In this document: positions 1-7,532 of the stretch, piece after piece | Layout of the letters: each line of letters begins with the position of its first letter | Position numbering within the stretch: the first letter of the stretch is position 1 | Source of the DNA: JAMOQA01 sp964582785 | GTDB lineage: Bacteria > Acidobacteriota > Polarisedimenticolia > J045 | Direction of reading: 5' to 3' | Assembly (NCBI GenBank): GCA_964582785.1 | Contig: CAZOTT010000042.1 | Location: 1-20,860, forward strand | Length of the DNA stretch: 20,860 nt | Notes under the pieces: generated by a model | The model's input: the letters and a program-made list of their open reading frames with translations, nothing else | Databases searched by the model: none | What the model was told of the DNA's origin: nothing | Translations under genes and position numbers: made by a program

Positions 1-2600
1 GACGAGGTGACCGACCAGTCGTCCGTGCCCTGGAGCGCCTCGTGGGACCAGCCGGGTGGCTCCGCCCCGCCGCGTTCCACGTTTTCCGCGTGGTGGTCGT
101 CCCGCTCGTCCGCCTCCAGCAGGCGCTCGAACGGTTCGTCCCGGTCGTCGGCGCCGTCGCAGGAAAGGGTCGCCGTGAACCCCGCCCGTTCCATGCACGT
201 CACCCCGGCGCCCACCCTCACCGTCAGCGTGGCGACCGCCGTGCCGTCCGGGGGAATCGTTCCCAGCTCGGCGGGGTTGTCGAGCACGGCCACGTCGGCC
301 GTGGAAGAGAGGGTGACCCGGACGCCGGTCGCCGGCTCCGAGCCCCGGTTGCGAACGGTCAGCAGGAACAGCGCGTTCTCGCCGATGTCGGCGATCCCGT
401 CGGCGTCGCACCCGGCCGAAGAGTCGTCCACGTCGACCGCGTCGAGCACGAGCCAGGGCCCGTCCATCGGCACCACGTCGGTGGTCCCGAGGTACGGCCG
501 GTCGTCGTGCCCGGTGACGGTGACCTCCATCGGCCCGGGTTCCGCCGGGGGCGGATCCAGCGGCAGGACGCAGACGCCGTTCGAGTCGGTATAGCCCGCG
601 GCGAAGATCCCCTCGTCCTGCTTCCGGACGGCGACCAGCTCGCCCTCCACCGGCTGGCCGTCCCGTTTCACCGTCACGGTGAACTCCTCCGCCCCGGTCG
701 GCACCTCGCTGTCGTGCTCCACGTCGAGGTCCCGGGGATGCCGGGTCCAGAGGGAGAGCGAGGGCTCGGAGAGCAGGTTGTACATCTCGAAGTAGTACTG
801 GACGGTGCCGGTGTCCCCGTAGTGCTCGTAGAGGTCCATCTTCGCCCGCCGGACGACCGTGCCGAGGGCCGGGGTGTCGTCCATCGGGAAGATGTGGGTG
901 TGGAGCCGGCGCTGGAAGTAGTCGTCCTCGTCCCAGTACGAGCTGTTGGACGCCCCGAGGAAGCCGATCGCCCCCCTGTGCGGGGCCTTCTGCCACGTTT
1001 CCCCGAAGCACTCGTCCCGGTCCAGGGTCCCGGTGACGCAGGCGTTCGAGATGACGAAGGGGTACATGCCGTCGTTGGTGTTGTTCCGCACGTCCCCCTG
1101 GTCGTAGCCGCCGTGGCTCGTCGGGCCCTGCCAGCTCGTCTCGCTGCCGTGCCCGGAGTAGTTGACGACCGCGCGGCCCTCGTCGATGGACGCGGCGATC
1201 TCGGAAGTGTCCGCATCGTACGTGTGGTAGTGGCGGTCACAGGACTCCCTGCCGTGGGACCAGGAGGTCTGCTCGTAACCGTTCGGCGTGTAGAAGGTGT
1301 CGATGCACCAGTCGTGGGTCCCCTCGACGAGGGAGATGTGGCCCGAGTCCGAGGTGCCGATGAAACCGGCGCGCTTGATCCAGGTTTCGCCCGCGAAGGT
1401 GGCCTTCTCGTAGGTGAGCAGCTTGTCGACGACGTCACGGGTTTCATCGGCGCTGCGGGTGGAGATGCGCGCGATGTCCACGTCCGGCAGGTAGTCGGGG
1501 CCGTCGAGGCAGGCGTACCAGTTGTCGGTCACCTGGCTGTGCCCGCCCCCGTTGCCCCGGTGAATCGGCGTGAAGTCCGTGTCCCCCACCATCAGGACGT
1601 ACCCGAGGGGCGGGTCCGTCCAGGTGTCGTAGCGGTCCTGGATCACGTCCTTGATGTCCTGGTCACTCGGGTCCGGCCCGATCTCCGACAGCCGGACCAC
1701 CTCCACCTTCCAGCCCGTGCGCCGCTTCCAGTCGACGAACGGATCGATCGCCGCCGCGAAATCGTCGTGGACGATCACCAGCATCCCCTCGGCTCCCCCG
1801 GTGCTGCCGTGTCCCGGCTCCGCCCGCCCGCCGGCGGTCTCCCCGCGGCCGGCGCGACACGAGGGAGGCGCGGGCGGCGGCGGGACGAGCAGGTCGGCGA
1901 ACCAGGCCCGCTCGAGGAGCGGCGAGTCGTGCCGGGCCGGGGAGCAGGGGTCTCCGCCGCGCGCCCGGAGAACGAACCGCATCCGCGGGGAGACCAGCAG
2001 GGCTCCCGTGGCCGGGTCCCACCGCACGGGCCGCAGCTCGACGAGGGCGACCTCCCGCCCGCGGACCACCGCCCGGCCGACGACCTTCCCCGGCGCCGCG
2101 GGCCAGGGGCTGTCGGCGCCGTACACCGCCCCGTCCAGGACCGGGGGGCGGCTCTCTTCGGCCCCGGGAATCTTCGGGACCGGGGGCTGCACGGGCGCCG
2201 GCCGGCGCGGCAGGCCGAGGGAGGCGGGGAAGATCTCCCGGACCCCGCCCGGATCGACCTCGAGTTCGAGCCCGGCGCCCCGGGGAACCGGGACCAGGAA
2301 CCGCACCACCGGGAGGCGGGGACGACCCACCCCGGAGAGAAGGTCGCCGCCGGGGAGGCGGACCAGGGTGAAGGGTTCCCCGTCCAGGGAGACGGGCCGC
2401 AGGTCGAGCCCGGGGACCTCGAGGGTGCCGGCCACCCGGCCGGGCGCGGAACCGTCCGCCACGATCCGCGGGGGGCCGGGGGAAGCGCCGTCGGCGAGGG
2501 GCACGAAGGCGGCGAAGCCGGGAACCGCCAGGCCGCAGAGGCAGGACAGGACCAGGGCGAGGCGCAGGAGGGGCAGGGCACCGGAAGGCTTCGTGTTCAT
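1..2600 (-). CDS. Secreted gingipain-like C25 cysteine protease, C-terminus cut by the window
   Basis: An open frame of 866 complete codons starts at ATG 2598-2600, with GGAG six bases upstream, and runs off the left edge without a stop. Residues 1-30 form a signal peptide with a hydrophobic core (LLRLALVLSCLCGLAV). Residues 31-240 resemble a C25 propeptide. The catalytic domain spans about 272-620. It carries the expected His in NYSGHGSETSW (H484) and Cys in FVISNACVTG (C521), the gingipain-type dyad, after a VGDTDF segment. Downstream are an Ig-like domain (about 620-710), a CARDB-like beta domain (about 715-815) and the start of a further domain (GW..., DW...). The product is probably an exported or cell-surface cysteine endopeptidase. 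It is divergent from the PerR-like gene, and the operator between them could act on both. Family assignment is firm; substrate specificity is unknown. Confidence 0.9.
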   Translation of the reverse strand, partial: MNTKPSGALPLLRLALVLSCLCGLAVPGFAAFVPLADGASPGPPRIVADGSAPGRVAGTLEVPGLDLRPVSLDGEPFTLVRLPGGDLLSGVGRPRLPVVRFLVPVPRGAGLELEVDPGGVREIFPASLGLPRRPAPVQPPVPKIPGAEESRPPVLDGAVYGADSPWPAAPGKVVGRAVVRGREVALVELRPVRWDPATGALLVSPRMRFVLRARGGDPCSPARHDSPLLERAWFADLLVPPPPAPPSCRAGRGETAGGRAEPGHGSTGGAEGMLVIVHDDFAAAIDPFVDWKRRTGWKVEVVRLSEIGPDPSDQDIKDVIQDRYDTWTDPPLGYVLMVGDTDFTPIHRGNGGGHSQVTDNWYACLDGPDYLPDVDIARISTRSADETRDVVDKLLTYEKATFAGETWIKRAGFIGTSDSGHISLVEGTHDWCIDTFYTPNGYEQTSWSHGRESCDRHYHTYDADTSEIAASIDEGRAVVNYSGHGSETSWQGPTSHGGYDQGDVRNNTNDGMYPFVISNACVTGTLDRDECFGETWQKAPHRGAIGFLGASNSSYWDEDDYFQRRLHTHIFPMDDTPALGTVVRRAKMDLYEHYGDTGTVQYYFEMYNLLSEPSLSLWTRHPRDLDVEHDSEVPTGAEEFTVTVKRDGQPVEGELVAVRKQDEGIFAAGYTDSNGVCVLPLDPPPAEPGPMEVTVTGHDDRPYLGTTDVVPMDGPWLVLDAVDVDDSSAGCDADGIADIGENALFLLTVRNRGSEPATGVRVTLSSTADVAVLDNPAELGTIPPDGTAVATLTVRVGAGVTCMERAGFTATLSCDGADDRDEPFERLLEADERDDHHAENVERGGAEPPGWSHEALQGTDDWSVTS

Positions 2601-2730
2601 CGGGATCTCCACGGGGGAAGGGGACACCTCCGTCAAGTTGTACGGGGGACGGGCCCGGACGCCAAGGGGAATCGGGGGCGGCCCCGGCGGCCGCCCGGGG
2701 CGTGGCGCAGCCGCACGAACGTGTGGTAAC

Positions 2731-2759
2731 TTACTGCGAGTTTCAGTAATATTGCTGAA
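2731..2759. promoter_or_regulatory. Putative PerR/Fur operator: two overlapping dyads in an AT-rich island
   Basis: An AT-rich island sits in the otherwise GC-rich 215-bp divergent gap between the C25 protease and the Fur-family gene. Three half-sites of the TTACTGA type alternate in orientation: TTACTG at 2731-2736, its complement CAGTAA at 2744-2749, and TTGCTGAA at 2752-2759. Dyad 1 (2731-2749) is a perfect 6-bp inverted repeat with a 7-nt spacer. Dyad 2, TTCAGTAATATTGCTGAA (2742-2759), is a palindrome with one mismatched pair. The dyad centres are 10.5 bp apart. Promoter elements probably overlap the island (TACAAC at 2763 resembles a -10), but no strong -35 was found. The role is inferred. 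Confidence 0.6.
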
Positions 2760-2815
2760 CGGTACAACATGCTGCCCGGGATTTCCTGGCAGCTCCGTGA
2801 GGGGGCAGGATCGTG

Positions 2816-3265
2816 ATGGACCTCCAGGAAAGGATGAAGCGGTTCGAGGAGGCCTGCCGGCGGCAGGGGCTCCCGGTGACGGTGCAGCGGCGCGCCGTGT
2901 ACGAGGCCCTGGCGTCCCGCAAGGACCACCCGACGGCCGACGAACTGTACGACTCCGTGACCCGCCGGCTGCCCGGCATCTCCCGCACCACCGTCTACCG
3001 GGTCCTGGAGACCCTGGTCCGGATGGGGCTCGCCATCAAGGTGGACCACCCCGGTGCCCGTTCCCGGTTCGATGCCAACCCCACCGAGCACCCCCACGCC
3101 GTCTGCCTCGCCTGCGAGCGCGTCTTCGACTTCGAGGTTCGCGACTTCGACCTGGGAGACCTCCCGGAACGGCTGCCCGACGGGTTCCAGGTCAGCGGCG
3201 TCACGGTGGTCGTCCACGGCATCTGCGCCGCCTGCCGGGAGGCCCTCGGGAAGAACAGGAGCTGA
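2816..3265 (+). CDS. Fur-family transcriptional regulator, PerR-type
   Basis: A 149-residue Fur-family metalloregulator. The N-terminal winged helix (residues 1-80) contains HPTADELYDSV and SRTTVYRVLETLVRMGLA. The C-terminal dimerisation domain has two CxxC pairs (C97/C100 and C137/C140) for structural zinc. The putative sensing-site residues H38, D86, H92, H94 and D105 each fall exactly one position after the Bacillus subtilis PerR ligands H37, D85, H91, H93 and D104. Asp at the last site favours PerR over Fur, which usually has Glu. ATG 2816 is preferred over GTG 2813 because AGGA (2807-2810) lies 5 nt upstream of it. PerR proteins sense peroxide by metal-catalysed His oxidation and repress peroxide-defence genes. 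Autoregulation through the dyads at 2731-2759 is likely. No catalase or peroxiredoxin gene is nearby. Confidence 0.88.
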   Translation: MDLQERMKRFEEACRRQGLPVTVQRRAVYEALASRKDHPTADELYDSVTRRLPGISRTTVYRVLETLVRMGLAIKVDHPGARSRFDANPTEHPHAVCLACERVFDFEVRDFDLGDLPERLPDGFQVSGVTVVVHGICAACREALGKNRS

Positions 3266-3281
3266 GCGCCCGGTCCCGATT

Positions 3282-3309
3282 TGACAACGCGGGCCGCGGG
3301 GTTTGAACT
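3282..3309 (+). promoter_or_regulatory. Candidate sigma-70 promoter for nadA
   Basis: A perfect TTGACA lies at 3282-3287. After 16 nt, TGAACT at 3304-3309 matches the -10 consensus at four of six positions. It sits 67 nt before the nadA start, just after the PerR-like stop codon, in a short AT-richer stretch. The -35 is good and the -10 is weak. Confidence 0.4.
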
Positions 3310-3375
3310 GACCGACTTCCCCGCGGGACCCGTGCCGGCCCGGCCGGCAGGAAGCCCCGCCAGGAGGTGCCAGGG

Positions 3376-4434
3376 ATGCCGATCCGGCCGGGAACCGTCG
3401 CGGAAATCCGGGAACAGATGCTCCGGCTGCTCGAGGGGGTCGTCCCCCCGGCGGAGATCGCCCTGAAGGCCGAGCTGGTCCACGAGATCCTGCGCCTCAA
3501 GGAGGAACGGGGGGCGATCATCCTCGGCCACAACTACATGGAACCCGCCCTCTTCCACACGGTCCCCGACGTGACCGGGGACTCGCTGGAACTCGCCCGG
3601 CGCGCGGCGGCGACCGGCCGGGACCCGATCGTCTTCTGCGGGGTCCGGTTCATGGCCGAGACGGCGAAGATCCTGAACCCGGACCGCACGGTCCTGCTCC
3701 CCTCGGAGAAGGCCGGCTGTTCCCTCGCGGAGAGCATCACGGCCGGGGATGTCCGCCGGCTGCGGGAGATGTTCCCGGGCGTGCCCGTCGTGACCTACAT
3801 CAACACCTACGCCGACGTGAAGGCGGAGTGCGACGTCTGCTGCACGTCCTCCAACGCGGCCCGGGTCGTGGAGTCGCTGGGTGGCGACGCCGTGATCTTC
3901 CTTCCGGACGAGTACCTGGCGGCCAACGTGGCCCGGGAGACCGGGCGCCGGATCCTGTACCCCCTCGGCCCCGACCGCCGGCCCACCCTGCAGGTCGATT
4001 CCCTCGAGCACGTGGTGCTCGGCTGGAAGGGGCGGTGCGAGGTCCACGAGCAGTTCACGGTGGAGGACGTCCGCCGGGTGCGGGAGCAGTTCCCCGACGC
4101 CGTCGTTCTCGCCCACCCGGAGTGCTCTCCCGACGTGGTGGCCGCGGCCGACTTTTCCGGCTCGACCACGGCGATGGCGCGGTACGTGCGGGAAAGCCCG
4201 GCCCGGCGCTACATGCTCTTCACCGAGTGCTCGATGGCCGACAACATCGCCGCGGAGAACCGGGACAAGGAGATGATCCGCATGTGCTCGGTGCGCTGCC
4301 CGCACATGAACGAGATCACCCTGGAGGACACCCTCCGCGCCCTGCGGGAGAACGTCGTCGAGATCACCGTCCCGGAAGACGTCGCGCGCCGGGCCCGCCG
4401 GGCGATCGAGCGGATGCTGGCGGTCCCGGCCTGA
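3376..4434 (+). CDS. nadA: Quinolinate synthase NadA
   Basis: A 352-residue quinolinate synthase that condenses iminoaspartate with dihydroxyacetone phosphate to make quinolinate for NAD synthesis in the cytoplasm. Family motifs appear in order: GHNYMEPALFHTVPDVTGDSL (from residue 51), FCGVRFMAETAKILNP, PSEKAGCSLAE, VTYINTYADVKAECDVCCTSSNA, GRCEVHEQF, AHPECSPDVV, TECSMADN and CSVRCPHMNEITLEDTL. The probable [4Fe-4S] ligands are C115, C221 and C308, by correspondence to the E. coli GCxxA, GxCxVH and CPHMN segments. The start at ATG 3376 is chosen because AGGAGG (3362-3367) lies 8 nt upstream; an in-frame GTG at 3367 overlaps that site. No nadB or nadC is adjacent, so the pathway is scattered in this genome. 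Annotation is near certain. Confidence 0.97.
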   Translation: MPIRPGTVAEIREQMLRLLEGVVPPAEIALKAELVHEILRLKEERGAIILGHNYMEPALFHTVPDVTGDSLELARRAAATGRDPIVFCGVRFMAETAKILNPDRTVLLPSEKAGCSLAESITAGDVRRLREMFPGVPVVTYINTYADVKAECDVCCTSSNAARVVESLGGDAVIFLPDEYLAANVARETGRRILYPLGPDRRPTLQVDSLEHVVLGWKGRCEVHEQFTVEDVRRVREQFPDAVVLAHPECSPDVVAAADFSGSTTAMARYVRESPARRYMLFTECSMADNIAAENRDKEMIRMCSVRCPHMNEITLEDTLRALRENVVEITVPEDVARRARRAIERMLAVPA

Positions 4435-4435
4435 T

Positions 4436-4473
4436 CCGGCCGGGCTGGTCGAGGCGCCGGGGAACCCGGCCGG
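4436..4473. terminator. Inverted repeat between convergent nadA and the yjfB-like gene
   Basis: CCGGCCGGG (4436-4444) and CCCGGCCGG (4465-4473) form a perfect 9-bp stem with a 20-nt loop. It begins one base after the nadA stop and lies between convergent genes. There is no T-tract, so it is only a possible bidirectional terminator or RNA 3' stabiliser. Confidence 0.35.
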
Positions 4474-4527
4474 GGTGACGCCGGCGGGTCCGGCCCGACA
4501 CGGGTGCTGCCGGGCAGCCGGTCCCGG

Positions 4528-4713
4528 TCAGGCGAGCACATCCAGGTTTCCGCCGACTCCCATCATCCGGAGGAGGTTCGCGGCGGTCTGCTGCTCGGCG
4601 GCGAGGACCTTGTCCAGGACGGCGACCTGGGCCTCGGTCGTGTTCTTCACGTTCCGGGCGGCGAACGCGTCCCCGACCATCTCCGCCGCGAGGGCGGTTC
4701 CGTCGATCTCCAT
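4528..4713 (-). CDS. YjfB-like small putative motility protein
   Basis: A 61-residue protein, MEIDGTALAAEMVGDAF..., ending LLRMMGVGGNLDVLA. The core VAVLDKVLAAEQQTAANLLRMMG matches the short helical YjfB family (putative motility protein) in length, in having one amphipathic helix, and in the AEQQ...LLxxMG ending. ATG 4713 is set by a strong AAGGAGGA site (complement of 4718-4725) five bases upstream. A sigma-28-type promoter (4734-4760) sits directly before it, which supports the flagellar link independently of the protein match. B. subtilis yjfB is, as I recall, under the flagellar sigma factor SigD. It stands alone on the minus strand between two plus-strand metabolic genes, with no other flagellar gene in the window. 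Molecular function is unknown in the family. Confidence 0.75.
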   Translation of the reverse strand: MEIDGTALAAEMVGDAFAARNVKNTTEAQVAVLDKVLAAEQQTAANLLRMMGVGGNLDVLA

Positions 4714-4733
4714 GGAGTCCTCCTTCGGACCCG

Positions 4734-4760
4734 TTATCGGCCGGGCGCGGCGTTTCTTGA
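4734..4760 (-). promoter_or_regulatory. Sigma-28 (FliA/SigD-type) promoter
   Basis: On the minus strand, TCAAGAAA (complement of 4753-4760), then 11 nt, then GCCGATAA (complement of 4734-4741). GCCGATAA is the exact sigma-28 -10 consensus, the spacing of 11 is exact, and the -35 keeps the TNAAG core. The predicted transcript start near 4727 leaves a very short leader that just includes the Shine-Dalgarno of the yjfB-like gene. Confidence 0.72.
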
Positions 4761-4825
4761 ACACGGATCGCGGACCCCTTGCCGGGGATGTCCGTCCTCG
4801 TCCATCCTGTGCCGGGAGGCAGCCC

Positions 4826-5781
4826 ATGTTCCTCGTCGGCGACATCGGGGGGACCCACGCGCGGGTCGCACTGGCCCGGGAGGAGGGCGGGGGGTTCGTC
4901 CTCCGGGAGGCCCGCGTCTTCGAGTCCGCCCGTTACTCGGGGCTCGAGCCGATTCTGGAGGACTACCTGGCGCGGCGCACGGCCGGGGAACGGGGTGTCC
5001 GGGCGGCGGCGTTCGGGCTGCCGGGCCCGGTCCTGGACGGCCGCGTGCGCACGACGAACCTGCCCTGGGAGGTCGATTCCCGCCTGCTGCGGGAGCAGCT
5101 CGGCGTCCCCGTCGTGCTGCTGAACGACCTGGCGGCGATCGCCCACGGCACGCTGGTCCTGCCGGCCGACCGGGTCGAGACCCTCCAGGAGGGGGAGCCG
5201 GCCCGGGGCAACCGGGTGGTGATCGCGGCGGGCACGGGCCTCGGGGAGGCGGTCCTCTTTCGGCACGGGGACGAGCTGCTCCCCGCGGCGTCCGAGGGGG
5301 GGCACACCGAGTTCGGCCCGCGGGACGAGGAGGAGATCGAGCTCCTCCGTTTTCTCCGCTCCCGGCACGGTCACNNNNNNNNNNCCCCGGTCTCGTGGCC
5401 CTCCATGCCTTCTACCGGCAGCGGGCGTCCGGGGGTGGTTCTCCCACCGCGGAGCCGGCGGACGTCACCCGCCGGGCACTGGCGGGGGAGGACCCGGCCG
5501 CGCAGGCGGCGCTGGCGCGCTTCTGCTCGGTGTACGGTGCCGAGGCGGGAAACCTGGCGCTGAAGGTCCTGGCCCGGGAAGGGGTCTGGCTGGCCGGGGG
5601 GATCGCCCCCCGGGTTCTCCCGTACCTGCGCCGGGGGGAGTTCCTCGCCGCCTTCCGGGACAAGGGACGCTACTGGGAACTGATGGCCCGGATCCCGGTG
5701 CACGTCGTCCTCGAGCCGGCCGTGGGGCTGCTCGGGGCCGCCCGCGCCGCGGCCCTCGCCGCGGGAGAGGCCGGGGAGTAG
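4826..5781 (+). CDS. glk: Glucokinase (Glk family), interrupted by an assembly gap
   Basis: ATP-dependent glucokinase of the bacterial Glk family, phosphorylating glucose to glucose 6-phosphate in the cytoplasm. The first 183 codons contain the phosphate-binding VGDIGGTHARVALA (residues 4-17), FGLPGPV (63-69), the probable catalytic base D101 in LLNDLAA, AAGTGLGEA (134-142) and the sugar-binding SEGGHTEF (156-163). Ten Ns (5375-5384) follow. After the gap the frame continues as PGLVALHAFYR, GNLALKVLAREGVWLAGGIAPR, FRDKGRYWELMARIPVHVV and GLLGAARAAAL, to TAG at 5779-5781. The frames on either side differ because the N count is arbitrary; this is not evidence of a frameshift. GGAGG (4815-4819) lies 6 nt before the ATG. 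The gene is divergent from the yjfB-like gene. Confidence 0.93.
5375..5384. other. Assembly gap of ten Ns inside the glucokinase gene
   Basis: Ten unknown bases replace the segment between ...SRHGH and (G)PGLVALH.... In E. coli Glk the matching segment is GH, then eight residues (VSAERVLS), then GPGLVNLY. That spacing would need eight codons plus two bases (26 nt), which would also restore the reading frame, so the true gap is probably longer than shown. Confidence 0.95.
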
Positions 5782-5786
5782 CATCG

Positions 5787-5815
5787 GGGGAAACCGGCGG
5801 CGCCCGCGGTTCCCC
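5787..5815 (+). terminator. Hairpin after the glucokinase gene
   Basis: GGGGAAACCG (5787-5796) pairs with CGGTTCCCC (5807-5815), giving nine base pairs with one bulged A and a 10-nt loop, 5 nt after the stop codon. Only GGTTG follows, so the T-tract is poor. It is a plausible terminator or transcript end for glk, or a leader structure for the next gene. Confidence 0.4.
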
Positions 5816-5918
5816 GGTTGACGGTGGGCGGTCCCGATCCCATCGAGAGACCGTCGAGCGCGGCCATCCGCCCGCGGAGAAGGCCCGGGAGGTGGAGTCC
5901 GGACCCCGGAGGTGAGCG

Positions 5919-7409
5919 ATGCGTCCCGAGCATCCCGGCAAGTCCCCCGTTCCTTCCCGGCAGGAGCGTTTCCGGGAAGATCCCCTGGACTGGACGTCCT
6001 TTCTCGGGCGCCGGGCGTTCGACCTGGCGGCGATCGCCCGGGCCTGGAAGATCGCGCTGCCCCCCCTCGAGCGGCTGGCGCGCCGCTACATGGTCGACCG
6101 GGCCGACCCGGAGATCCACGGGCCCCGCCGGGAACGGGAAGACAAGCTCGTGATGGGGCTCAACGTCGTGCGGGCGGCCTTCCGCGCCTACGACCGGGGT
6201 TCTCCCGCCGTCCGGGATGCCATCGTCCGTCTCTTCCTCCGGAAGTACCTGACCCCGCCGGAAAAGCGGGGGGCCCGCCGCCGCTTCCTGGAGCGTTACG
6301 GGACCATCCCTCCCGCCTTCCTGACCATTTCCCCGGAGGGCACCTGCAACCTGTCCTGCCGGGACTGCTACGCCGCGTCGATCCGCGGCGGGTTGCCGCG
6401 CCTCTCGGCGGGAGAGTTCTCTTGGGTCCTCGAGCGCAAGGAAGAGGAGTGGGGAAGCTGGTTCACGGTGGTCTCCGGCGGGGAACCGTTCCTCTGGCGG
6501 GACGGCGACGTGGACCTCGTCGAGATGGCCCGGCTGCACCCGAGCCAGTACTTCCTCGTCTATACCAACGGCACCCTGCTGGACCGGGACCTGGCCCGCC
6601 GGCTGGGGGAGGTCGGCAACATCACCCCCGCGATCTCCGTCGAGGGGTTCGAGCGGGAAACCGACGCCCGGCGGGGGCACGGCGTCCACCGCCGGATCCT
6701 GGCGGCGATGGAGAACCTGCGGGAGGCGGGCGTCCCGTTCGGGATCTCCGTGACGGCGAACCGGGACAACGCCCGGCTGCTGCTCTCCGACGAGTTCATC
6801 GACTTCTGGTTCGAGCGGCAGGGCGCGCTCTACATGTGGCTCTTCCACTACATGCCGATCGGCCGCGGAATCGAGGTCGAGCGGCAGGTACCGCCGGACG
6901 TCCGGGCCTGGATGTGGGAGCGGGAACAGGAGCTGGTCCACCGGCGCCGGCTGTTCGTGGTCGACTTCTGGAACATGGGGCCGGTCAGCTCCGGCTGCAT
7001 CGCCGCCGGCCGGGGAGGCGGCTACCTCTACATCGACTGGCACGGGCGGATCCACCCCTGCGTCTTCGTCCCCTACTGGACGGAGCGGGTGCAGGACCTC
7101 GCCGCCGCCGGCCGGCCGCTGACGGATGCCCTGTCGAGCGACTTCTTCCGGCGGATCCGGGACTGGCAGCGGGACTACTCGTGGCGCCGGCCGCCGGCGG
7201 AGCGGGGCAACGAGATCCGGCCCTGCCCGATCCGGGACCACCACCGGGTGCTCCGGCGGATCGTGCGCGAGAGCGGGGCGAATCCCGGGACCGCGGCGGC
7301 GGCCGAGGCCCTCCACGACGAGGCGTACGTCGAGGGGATGGCCCGGTACGACGAGGCGGTCGCCGCGGCCCTGGACCCGATCTGGGAGGCCCACTACCGC
7401 GATCCCTGA
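5919..7409 (+). CDS. Radical SAM protein with SPASM/twitch-like C-terminus, function unknown
   Basis: A 496-residue cytoplasmic enzyme. The radical SAM CxxxCxxC is at C143, C147 and C150 (EGTCNLSCRDCYAAS), followed by the SAM-contact motif SGGEPF (186-191), a YTNGTLL strand (215-221) and an ISVEGFERETDARRG segment (239-252). A C-terminal auxiliary-cluster region has C360 (SSGCIAAG), C381 (YIDWHGRIHPCVF) and C436 (RPCPIRDHH), resembling a reduced SPASM/twitch domain. About 140 mostly helical residues precede the radical SAM core, which is longer than usual. ATG 5919 has GGAGG (5908-5912) six bases upstream. No small precursor peptide gene is visible nearby, so a role in peptide modification is not supported by context. 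The substrate cannot be assigned. Confidence 0.88.
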   Translation: MRPEHPGKSPVPSRQERFREDPLDWTSFLGRRAFDLAAIARAWKIALPPLERLARRYMVDRADPEIHGPRREREDKLVMGLNVVRAAFRAYDRGSPAVRDAIVRLFLRKYLTPPEKRGARRRFLERYGTIPPAFLTISPEGTCNLSCRDCYAASIRGGLPRLSAGEFSWVLERKEEEWGSWFTVVSGGEPFLWRDGDVDLVEMARLHPSQYFLVYTNGTLLDRDLARRLGEVGNITPAISVEGFERETDARRGHGVHRRILAAMENLREAGVPFGISVTANRDNARLLLSDEFIDFWFERQGALYMWLFHYMPIGRGIEVERQVPPDVRAWMWEREQELVHRRRLFVVDFWNMGPVSSGCIAAGRGGGYLYIDWHGRIHPCVFVPYWTERVQDLAAAGRPLTDALSSDFFRRIRDWQRDYSWRRPPAERGNEIRPCPIRDHHRVLRRIVRESGANPGTAAAAEALHDEAYVEGMARYDEAVAAALDPIWEAHYRDP

Positions 7410-7440
7410 GGCACGCCGGGAGGCGGCGGCCCGGTGCCGG

Positions 7441-7458
7441 TTCCCGCGGCGGCGGGAA
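7441..7458 (+). terminator. Hairpin after the radical SAM gene
   Basis: TTCCCGC (7441-7447) and GCGGGAA (7452-7458) form a perfect 7-bp stem with a 4-nt loop, 31 nt after the radical SAM stop. No T-tract follows. It may be a weak terminator or part of the leader of the next gene. Confidence 0.35.
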
Positions 7459-7499
7459 ACGGGGGTTGCCTCCGGCCCGGATCGGCGTACAGGAGACGG

Positions 7500-7519
7500 G
7501 GGCCGCCTCCCCGCGGCCC
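7500..7519 (+). promoter_or_regulatory. GC hairpin touching the Shine-Dalgarno of the PNGase-like gene
   Basis: GGGCCGC (7500-7506) and GCGGCCC (7513-7519) make a perfect 7-bp stem with a 6-nt loop. It ends two bases before the AGGGAGGA ribosome site (7521-7528). In RNA it could affect access to the start, or bound the leader structurally. Confidence 0.35.
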
Positions 7520-7532
7520 GAGGGAGGATCTC

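Noticed and set aside
42..2729. An 895-codon plus-strand open frame opposite the C25 protease
   Set aside because: It is rich in Arg, Gly, Val and Pro with no recognisable domain, and lies antisense to a protein with a full signal peptide, catalytic dyad and Ig domains. It is a composition effect of high GC.
4826..5781. Frameshifted or pseudogene glucokinase
   Set aside because: The frame change coincides exactly with ten Ns, and both halves keep all expected motifs, so an arbitrary gap length explains it.
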